From CAYSJU01 sp964431495 (lineage in GTDB: Bacteria > Omnitrophota > Gorgyraeia > Tantalellales > Tantalellaceae), in the NCBI GenBank assembly GCA_964431495.1, contig CAYSJU010000006.1, positions 1-64,000 on the forward strand: a DNA stretch of 64,000 bases, read 5' to 3'. The position numbers and the translations under genes are program-made. The notes beneath the pieces were generated by a model, which saw only the letters and a list, made by a program, of their open reading frames with translations, searched no databases and was not told where the DNA came from. Below are positions 41,971-47,944 of the stretch, one piece after another. The first letter of the stretch is position 1. Each line of letters opens with the position of its first letter.

Positions 41971-43058
41971 TGAAGCGATACCACTGGTTATTAATAGCAT
42001 TCGCGATCCTGGTTATCATCGCGATGGCATCAAGGATCCTTCCAAGAGACATACATGCGGATGTAGCAATAATAGAGGGAAAGATATTATCACTTTTGAA
42101 TGCGAGAGGCATAACCGAGAAGAGCATCGTATCCCGCGAACACGATAAATGGCGCTGCGGGAATATCAAAGGAGAAACCCTTGCTTATGTATTTAAAGCC
42201 GGTGGTGTTTTTAACACTGATGGTATTCATGATGAAGTCAGGGATACGCTAAAGGATGTAAGGGGCTGCCGTCTCGAGAACTTTGTGTATAAAGATGGGG
42301 AAGACACTGTCGGGTTTGACGTATATTTCAGGGACCATGCCGTACTGTCGGTAAGGATCGAAGATATTAACCCGAGAATAGCCCTGGTCCTGGATGATTT
42401 CGGATATACGAAGACGAACCTCGCGGCCCTTGAAGACATAAAAGTTCCACTGACCTTAGCAGTGCTGCCGAACACGCCATATTCAGAAAAGGTATGTTCT
42501 TTCGCCGGCCAGAACGGCAAGGAGGCTATCCTGCACCTGCCCATGGAACCTGAACGCGAAGATGTTAGCCTTGAAAAGGATACTATCCTTGTCAATATGG
42601 ACACGGAGACCATAAAAGCGATAATGTCCCGCGCGTTCCTTTCAGTTGCCGGGGTCAAAGGCGTGTCCAATCATATGGGATCCAGGGCCACTCGGGATGG
42701 ACGTGTTATGGGGATCATTTTTGAAGAACTGAAGAAGAAGGGGATGTTCTTTCTTGACAGCATGACCACGGATGGGTCTCTTTGCATGGAAACAGCTTCA
42801 AACGCGGGGATCCCGTGCGTGAAAAGGGATATTTTTATCGATAATGTGCTGGAAGAGGAAACAATTACGCGTCAGATGAAAAAAGCAGGGGAAATAGCCC
42901 GGCTTAATGGCGCCGTGGTAGCTATCGGCCATGACAGGAGCGTAACAGTAGAGGTGTTAAGGAAGGTGATCCCGCGCATGGAGAAAGAAGGGATACTCTT
43001 CGTTACGCTCTCGGAGATAGTGCGAAACCGCTGGAAAAGTGTAAAGTGTAAAGTGTAA
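41970..43058 (+). CDS. divergent polysaccharide deacetylase (YibQ family)
   Basis: 362 residues. One N-terminal membrane helix (about 6-24) and a short alpha/beta region precede a NodB-like barrel of the divergent polysaccharide deacetylase family. Motifs include IALVLDDFGY, AILHLPMEP, VSNHMGSRAT, FFLDSMTT and VAIGHDR. Family members are often next to S41 proteases and septal factors; a role in peptidoglycan or polysaccharide editing is likely but unproven. The last residues (SVKCKV) come from a short tandem repeat, AAGTGTA three times, which also gives the stop. Confidence 0.85.
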   Translation: MKRYHWLLIAFAILVIIAMASRILPRDIHADVAIIEGKILSLLNARGITEKSIVSREHDKWRCGNIKGETLAYVFKAGGVFNTDGIHDEVRDTLKDVRGCRLENFVYKDGEDTVGFDVYFRDHAVLSVRIEDINPRIALVLDDFGYTKTNLAALEDIKVPLTLAVLPNTPYSEKVCSFAGQNGKEAILHLPMEPEREDVSLEKDTILVNMDTETIKAIMSRAFLSVAGVKGVSNHMGSRATRDGRVMGIIFEELKKKGMFFLDSMTTDGSLCMETASNAGIPCVKRDIFIDNVLEEETITRQMKKAGEIARLNGAVVAIGHDRSVTVEVLRKVIPRMEKEGILFVTLSEIVRNRWKSVKCKV

Positions 43059-43083
43059 TTTTAAATTTTCAGATAAAACTAAT

Positions 43084-44097
43084 ATGATCACACTGGGAAT
43101 TGAGACTTCTTGTGATGAGACCGCCGCGGCTCTGGTCGAGGACGGGAGAGTGTTGTCAAACGAGGTATCATCAAGCGTTCATCTTCATTCGCAATACGGA
43201 GGAGTGGTGCCGGAGATAGCTTCAAGGTTCCATACCGAATATATTTTTTCGGTTCTGGAAAAGGCCCTGCAGGACGCGGAACGGGACATAGAGGATATCG
43301 ACCTTGTAGCGGTGACAAAAGGGCCCGGTTTGCCTGGATCCCTGCTCGTCGGGATCGCGTTCGCCAAGGCGATCAGTTTTTCGCGAAAGATACCGATAAT
43401 CGGCGTAAACCACCTTAAAGCGCATCTGATATCCGCTTTTCTTGATAGTAAAAGCCTGCCCGGAGTTGAAGGTCGATTTCCTTTTTTGGGGATGGTGATC
43501 TCCGGAGGGCATACCAGTCTTTATAATTGCCGTGGCATACGGGATTTTGAGATCATCGGCCGGACACTGGATGATGCTGTCGGAGAAGCCTTTGACAAGG
43601 TCGCCAAAATAATGGATCTGGGATATCCCGGTGGGCCTATAGTGGAAAAAAGGGCCGCTGGTTACAGGGGAGGGGACAGTATAAAATTTCCGCGGGCGCT
43701 TCTTAAAGACAGTGACGGGATCGATTTCAGTTTCAGCGGCCTTAAGACCGCGGTAATGTATCACTGGCGGGACGCGCCTAAGACCGAACGGGAGAAGGAC
43801 AGGATATGTTTTTCTTTTCAGGAAGCAGTGGAGGACGTCATAGATAAGAAGATCTCCAGCGCCGTTCGGGTTACCGGGGCGGAAAGACTGGTCGTGGGCG
43901 GAGGCGTGATCAACAATGAGGTCCTTCGAAAAAGGATAATCGAACGGTGCGCATCGGAAGGCATAGAGCTTTATCTGCCCGTGAAAAAGTATTGCGCTGA
44001 TAACGCGGCTATGGTCGCCGCATTGGGTGAAATACTTGTCGGCGCCGGAGAAGAAGCCGATCTTTTCTTGAACGCTGAACCGGAAGGAAAGATGTGA
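43084..44097 (+). CDS. tsaD: tRNA N6-adenosine threonylcarbamoyltransferase TsaD
   Basis: 337 residues. TsaD transfers the threonylcarbamoyl group to A37 of ANN-decoding tRNAs. LGIETSCDETAAALVEDG is the N-terminal signature, the metal-binding HLKAH follows, then ISGGHTSLY, the DDAVGEAFDKVAKIMDLGYPGGP segment and FSFSGLKTAV. Length and order of motifs are normal. The other t6A genes (tsaB, tsaC, tsaE) are not in the window. Confidence 0.96.
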   Translation: MITLGIETSCDETAAALVEDGRVLSNEVSSSVHLHSQYGGVVPEIASRFHTEYIFSVLEKALQDAERDIEDIDLVAVTKGPGLPGSLLVGIAFAKAISFSRKIPIIGVNHLKAHLISAFLDSKSLPGVEGRFPFLGMVISGGHTSLYNCRGIRDFEIIGRTLDDAVGEAFDKVAKIMDLGYPGGPIVEKRAAGYRGGDSIKFPRALLKDSDGIDFSFSGLKTAVMYHWRDAPKTEREKDRICFSFQEAVEDVIDKKISSAVRVTGAERLVVGGGVINNEVLRKRIIERCASEGIELYLPVKKYCADNAAMVAALGEILVGAGEEADLFLNAEPEGKM

Positions 44098-44154
44098 TGA
44101 TAAACGTGAGGAACAGGTATATAATAAAGGACAGGGAGGAGGCAGGATAAGACG

Positions 44155-44607
44155 ATGAGTATTTTCATTATTTCTTTACGCATACTGTTAGCCGCTATTC
44201 TGGGAGGGCTTGTAGGATTTGAAAGGGAGGTCCGCGGCCGGACCGCGGGTTTCAGGACCCATATGCTGGTCTGTCTGGGCTCAGCGTTATTTATGACGAC
44301 GTCTATACTTATGTCGTCGCATTATAGCCATCTGGGCGCGGTAGATCCCTCGCGCATCGCCGCCGGGGTAGTAACAGGCGTTGGTTTTCTTGGCGCCGGA
44401 GCCGTTATAAGGTTCCAGTCTTTCGTGCAGGGACTGACGACCGCGGCAAGCATCTGGGTTGTCGCGGCGATAGGACTTGCCGTTGGAGCCGGGCTGTACA
44501 AGGTGGCATTAATAGCGACTGTGATAGTTGTGGTCGTTCTTTTTCTGTCACGGCTGGAAAGACGGCTGGCACTGAAGAACAAGAAGAATGATAGTGATAA
44601 GAAATAG
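44155..44607 (+). CDS. MgtC/SapB family membrane protein
   Basis: 150 residues with four to five hydrophobic helices. LLAAILGGLVGFEREVRGRTAGFRTHMLVCLGSALF and GVGFLGAGAVIR...GLTTAASIWVVAAIGLAVGAG are the family core. The acidic and Arg residues of GFERE are conserved. The tail is lysine-rich. MgtC proteins affect Mg homeostasis and F-ATPase in pathogens; the general bacterial function is not settled. The C-terminal ACT-like domain of longer forms is absent. A good ribosome binding site (GGGAGGAGG) precedes it. Confidence 0.88.
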   Translation: MSIFIISLRILLAAILGGLVGFEREVRGRTAGFRTHMLVCLGSALFMTTSILMSSHYSHLGAVDPSRIAAGVVTGVGFLGAGAVIRFQSFVQGLTTAASIWVVAAIGLAVGAGLYKVALIATVIVVVVLFLSRLERRLALKNKKNDSDKK

Positions 44608-44636
44608 TTGAAGTTATCTAACGCATGACGTATACT
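44608..44636 (+). promoter_or_regulatory. promoter of the bactofilin-HTH gene cluster
   Basis: TTGAAG at 44608-44613, 17 bp, TATACT at 44631-44636. The next gene starts at 44669 behind AAAAAGGAGG. It marks the start of a four-gene unit to 47141. Confidence 0.55.
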
Positions 44637-44668
44637 GAATCTATGGGATTTAGAAAAAGGAGGCAGCT

Positions 44669-45235
44669 ATGGCTATAAGAAGAAAAAGAGAGCTGGAGGT
44701 AAAGGACCAGGACACGCAGGACGAAAAGATATTGGACGTTAATGCCACGATGCAGGGCTCCCTCAGGTTCGATGATCCGGTAAATCTCAGAATAAACGGT
44801 AGGTTTGAAGGGATGCTGGACACGAAAGGGAAGCTGATGATAGGGGAAAAAGCTGATATCAAAGCGAATATTACCGGGGAAAGTATTTCCATAGAAGGAA
44901 ACGTAAATGGGAACATTAAGGTTACAAAAGTCCTGAAACTTGGAAAAACCGCAAGACTTAACGGCGATGTAGAGACTCCCGCCCTGGCAGTCCAGGAAGG
45001 GGCGGTATTGACCGGACAGATCCGGATGGAAGCGGGCAAGAGTTCCGGTTGGTCGATGAAGAGCAGTGATATGATGACCATCTATCAGCTCGCCAAATAC
45101 CTGGAAGTGGACAGAGGCAAAGTCAGCGAATGGGTTGCCAGCGGTGTCCTGCCCGGCACCAAGGAAAACGATGAATGGATGTTCGAAAAAAGCAAAATAG
45201 ACGAATGGGTGGCACAGGGTAGAATAAAAGCGTAA
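44669..45235 (+). CDS. bactofilin fused to a C-terminal helix-turn-helix
   Basis: 188 residues. Residues about 20-120 form a bactofilin domain: repeated short strands with Gly turns (VNATMQGSLRF, LRINGRFEGMLDT, GKLMIGEKADIKANI, SISIEGNVNGNI, LKLGKTARLNGDV). Such domains polymerise into nucleotide-free filaments. Residues 136-185 form an excisionase/MerR-type HTH_17 domain (MTIYQLAKYLEVDRGKVSEWVASGVLPG...WMFEKSKIDEWV). The two are joined by a short linker (EAGKSSGWSMKSSD). Domain calls are by eye. A bactofilin filament carrying DNA-binding domains could link cytoskeleton and chromosome; this is inference. Followed by a second HTH protein after one base. Confidence 0.85.
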   Translation: MAIRRKRELEVKDQDTQDEKILDVNATMQGSLRFDDPVNLRINGRFEGMLDTKGKLMIGEKADIKANITGESISIEGNVNGNIKVTKVLKLGKTARLNGDVETPALAVQEGAVLTGQIRMEAGKSSGWSMKSSDMMTIYQLAKYLEVDRGKVSEWVASGVLPGTKENDEWMFEKSKIDEWVAQGRIKA

Positions 45236-45236
45236 C

Positions 45237-45596
45237 ATGCCGGAGAAGTTATTAACATTAGAGGAATTGTCCTCATATTTGGGAGTAAGTGAAGAAAAGA
45301 TCATCTCGCTTGTAGACGAAGGGGTCCTTTCCGCATACAAGCTTGGCGGTGAATTTCTGCGTTTCAGAAAAGGACAGATCGACGCCATTTATTCGGAGAT
45401 AAATTCGCGGATAAAAGAAGGGGACCGGATCCCGGTAAGCGAGGTCCGGACAAAGGTCAAGGAACGCCAGAAGATGCTCCATGCCAGCAGCTTGAATCCG
45501 TTCAGAGACAGGGTTGCCGATTTTTTTTATTTTTACGATTTTTACATAGTCTCAGCTCTTCTCATAGCAATACTTCTCGTTATCATATTCAGTTAG
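45237..45596 (+). CDS. membrane-anchored helix-turn-helix protein
   Basis: 119 residues. An HTH_17 domain occupies about 5-55 (LLTLEELSSYLGVSEEKIISLVDEGVLSAYKLGGEFLRFRKGQID), closely like the tail of the preceding bactofilin. A charged linker (about 56-95) leads to a C-terminal membrane helix (about 100-119, VSALLIAILLVIIF). It has no periplasmic domain, so it would sit as a tail-anchored DNA-binding protein. The one-base gap to the bactofilin gene implies coupled expression. Confidence 0.8.
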   Translation: MPEKLLTLEELSSYLGVSEEKIISLVDEGVLSAYKLGGEFLRFRKGQIDAIYSEINSRIKEGDRIPVSEVRTKVKERQKMLHASSLNPFRDRVADFFYFYDFYIVSALLIAILLVIIFS

Positions 45597-45624
45597 CTTA
45601 CCTTAATTAACTCGAGGAAAGCGC

Positions 45625-46575
45625 ATGGTCCCAAGATCTATAGCAGTTCTATCTTTAGCTTTCTTGTTGACCGCTGTTTCCTCCGCTGACACAGTGGTCC
45701 TGAAGAACGGTCTGAGCGTCAAGGGACTTATCCTGAACGAATATAAGGACAGGATAGTGGTTTCGACCGCGGATGGGGAAAAATATTTCATGAAATCCGA
45801 CATCCGGTCCGCTTCTTATGACAGTGAAGCAAGATTGCTTCTCCAGGAAGGAAGAAATCAGGTAAAAAAGAGGCAGTATGTCAAGGCGTATTACACGTAT
45901 AAAAAGGTCCTTGAGATGGATCCCCGGATCGAAGAAGCTCGCAAACGCGTGGGTTTTTTAAAGAGATTCCTGGAGAACAAGGCCCTGAGCGAAATTACCG
46001 GCAACATAGCGAAGAGAAATGAATTCGTTAATGGAAAAAACGCGAGGACGCCGACCCGGGAAGTGGCTGATAGACTCGGCCTGGTCCTTGATGCCGGTGA
46101 AAGACACGTCTATGTTGCCGGTGTCATAAATAAGGACGCGGCAGGACCAAAAGCTGGATTAAAAGAAGGGGACAGGATAGTTTCGATCTGGGGAGAGATG
46201 ACGGCGTATATGGACGTGGATGAGGTTGCCGGCCTCCTTTCGGCCCCGCATGAGAGCAGTTTCGTCATAGAACGCACCGTTGTAGTCGGCTTGGATCATG
46301 GAAACCCCGGATTATTCAAAAACATTAAAAATATCATTGGAGCCGGATTGGAACTGAAGAGAGAGGGTGTCAGGGTCGCGGATCTATCTCCCCACGGACC
46401 GTTCGAAAAGGCGGAGATAGAGGCCGGGGACCTCTTGTGCGGGATAAACGGAAAAGATGTCAAATATATGCCCATGTCCCGGATATACAGCACATTCAGG
46501 AATAATCAGGACAAAAATATCGAGTGCGTGATACGCAGGGACATAAGTATCTGGAACGGAGGTAAAGGAGCATGA
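45625..46575 (+). CDS. secreted protein with two PDZ-like domains
   Basis: 316 residues. A signal peptide (residues 1-20, AVSSA) is followed by a small strand-rich domain (DTVVLKNGLSVKGLILNEYKDRIVVSTADGEKYFMKSDI), a TPR-like helical pair (about 70-110), then two PDZ-like modules (VADRLGLVLDAGERHVYVAGVINKDAAGPKAGLKEGDRIVSIWG, about 150-215, and LSPHGPFEKAEIEAGDLLCGINGKDV, about 255-300). No protease domain is attached. A scaffold role in the periplasm is inferred. It overlaps the next gene by 4 bp. Confidence 0.75.
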   Translation: MVPRSIAVLSLAFLLTAVSSADTVVLKNGLSVKGLILNEYKDRIVVSTADGEKYFMKSDIRSASYDSEARLLLQEGRNQVKKRQYVKAYYTYKKVLEMDPRIEEARKRVGFLKRFLENKALSEITGNIAKRNEFVNGKNARTPTREVADRLGLVLDAGERHVYVAGVINKDAAGPKAGLKEGDRIVSIWGEMTAYMDVDEVAGLLSAPHESSFVIERTVVVGLDHGNPGLFKNIKNIIGAGLELKREGVRVADLSPHGPFEKAEIEAGDLLCGINGKDVKYMPMSRIYSTFRNNQDKNIECVIRRDISIWNGGKGA

Positions 46576-47141
46576 TGAAGAGACGGAGAGTGCGGCTTTT
46601 CATAGCCAGGCGGTTCCAGATACGGTATATCGCCATGATACTGCTTTTCATGTTCGTCATATCGCTGGTGACTGGTTACACAGTATATATGACCATCTGG
46701 ATCATGTTCGGAGAAAAACTGGCCGCGGTCTATCCGCAGGGACTTTTGCGCGAGATAGCGCAAAAGGTCAATATGGTGCTTATCCTGCGCCTGATATTTA
46801 TCAGCCCCCTTGTTATTCTTATAGGGCTTGTGCTGTCAAGTCGTATCGCGGGGCCCATTCACAGGATAAAGAGATATCTTAAAAAGATATCTTTGGGCAA
46901 GTACGGGAAAAGGCTGGAATTAAGAAAGAAAGACGAGCTTCATGATCTGGCCGATGAGATAAATGTCCTGGTTTCCAAGCTTGACTCGGCGCAAAAAGGG
47001 CGCAAGCAAGAAATAGACGCTTTAAAGCGGGAAATAGACACCCTGAAGTCCGATGTTGTGGCGGAAGAAAAAAATGTAAAGCAGCTCCTGTCCAGGATCT
47101 TTACCATCAACGAACACCTCGACACATTGAAAAAGTTATAA
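46572..47141 (+). CDS. membrane protein with HAMP domain and coiled coil
   Basis: 189 residues. Two membrane helices (about 20-43 and 68-89) flank a short periplasmic loop. A HAMP domain follows (SSRIAGPIHRIKRYLKKISLGKYGKRLELRKKDELHDLADEINVLV, about 89-135), then a cytoplasmic coiled coil to the end. There is no kinase, cyclase or methyl-accepting domain, so it is a signalling fragment or a structural element. Overlap of 4 bp with the PDZ gene supports a shared pathway. Function unknown. Confidence 0.78.
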   Translation: MMKRRRVRLFIARRFQIRYIAMILLFMFVISLVTGYTVYMTIWIMFGEKLAAVYPQGLLREIAQKVNMVLILRLIFISPLVILIGLVLSSRIAGPIHRIKRYLKKISLGKYGKRLELRKKDELHDLADEINVLVSKLDSAQKGRKQEIDALKREIDTLKSDVVAEEKNVKQLLSRIFTINEHLDTLKKL

Positions 47142-47198
47142 AATCCAGTTCCCGATCCACAAAAGGCCGGCGGGTATACTTCCCGGTGGTTGAAAAAG

Positions 47199-47442
47199 CC
47201 ATTAGTCTCAAAGAGAAATAGAGCCGAAAATCCTTTCCCAAGCAGATTCTTAACGTCTTTTATTTCGCTTTTGAGAGGGCATGGCAGAACTCGCCCCCCA
47301 CGTACAGGTGGGGGGCTCGGACAGCTGCCATGCTTTTCGTATGCTAAAGCTTACAAAGTAAACCTCTCAAAAGCTCATAAAAGACTAAATCTGCAATGGG
47401 GCCCTTTGGATTTTCGGCTCTATTTCTCTATGGGACTACTGG
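47199..47442. repeat. 244-bp nested imperfect palindrome (long hairpin 1)
   Basis: Outer arms 47199-47233 and 47408-47442 match at 32 of 35 positions. Nested inside are GCAGATT/AATCTGC (47242-47248, 47388-47394), GTCTTTTAT/ATAAAAGAC (47255-47263, 47377-47385), GCTTTTGAGAGG/CCTCTCAAAAGC (47267-47278, 47363-47374), GCATGGCAG/CTGCCATGC (47279-47287, 47325-47333) and the apical GCCCCCCAC/GTGGGGGGC (47293-47301, 47308-47316). It has no credible ORF. Either a structured RNA or a miniature mobile element. Confidence 0.85.
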
Positions 47443-47468
47443 CGAGGGACAGATTCTCTTTATGGTTG

Positions 47469-47711
47469 CCGCATAGAATGGATCTGAAGCGTTTGAAGTG
47501 AAATTGCGATTTCAGCCAAAGCAGCTTGAGGATTTTGGGGACCCGATATTCGCTGGCAAATATCGGGCGGCGAGGACTGTCCGAGTCCGCCGACCTGTCC
47601 CGAGCGAAGTCGAGGGAAGGCAGACGAGTTTCGCAGCCGCCAAAATGTTCAAGACCTTTGGCGTTAAAAAATCGCTCTGAACGACAAATGCTTAAGATCC
47701 ATTCTGTGTGG
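47469..47711. repeat. 243-bp nested imperfect palindrome (long hairpin 2)
   Basis: Outer arms 47469-47495 and 47685-47711 match at 23 of 27 positions; three of the four exceptions would be G-U pairs in a + strand RNA. Inside, GCGATTT pairs with AAATCGC and CCAAA, CTTG, ATTTTGG words with their partners near 47639-47675. The centre has CCCGATATT/AATATCGGG, GGACT/AGTCC and TCCCGAGCGAAGTCGAGGGA (47598-47617), a palindrome type common in spacers of many bacteria. Confidence 0.8.
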
Positions 47712-47755
47712 GAACTGGAATGCCCACACCGCAAAGGACGCCTGCGCCCTTTGCG
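47706..47755 (+). repeat. two further hairpins before the polA promoter
   Basis: GTGTGGG (47706-47712) pairs with CCCACAC (47723-47729), and CGCAAAGGACGC (47730-47741) with GCGCCCTTTGCG (47744-47755, one wobble). They adjoin long hairpin 2 with almost no gap. The rest of 47756-47802 shows nothing more. Confidence 0.75.
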
Positions 47756-47802
47756 CAAGCGGGCGCGAATTTCCTGAAGAAAAATATAAATAGATAAAAT
47801 TC

Positions 47803-47830
47803 TTGACTTATATCTATAAGAATATATAAT
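47803..47830 (+). promoter_or_regulatory. strong sigma-70-type promoter of polA-coaE-rho
   Basis: TTGACT at 47803-47808, 16 bp, TATAAT at 47825-47830. The leader to ATG 47945 is about 108 nt and lacks a clear ribosome binding site next to the start; nothing else was recognised in it. Confidence 0.65.
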
Positions 47831-47944
47831 ATAGGGGAGATTTAACTTATCGTAACTCATATCCCATAACATAATTATAAGGTAAACCCAACTTTCCTTT
47901 ATGAGCGTTAGGAGCTTCCGACCCCGGATTTTATAATCTTAGAG

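Noticed and set aside
47199..47442. 6S RNA, RNase P RNA, tmRNA or SRP RNA
   Set aside because: Long hairpin shape recalls 6S RNA, but the conserved sequences of these RNAs were not found; left as an unassigned palindrome.
47498..47777. Small open frames inside hairpin 2
   Set aside because: No ribosome binding site, and translations are Arg/Ser/Pro-rich as expected from palindromic GC-rich DNA.
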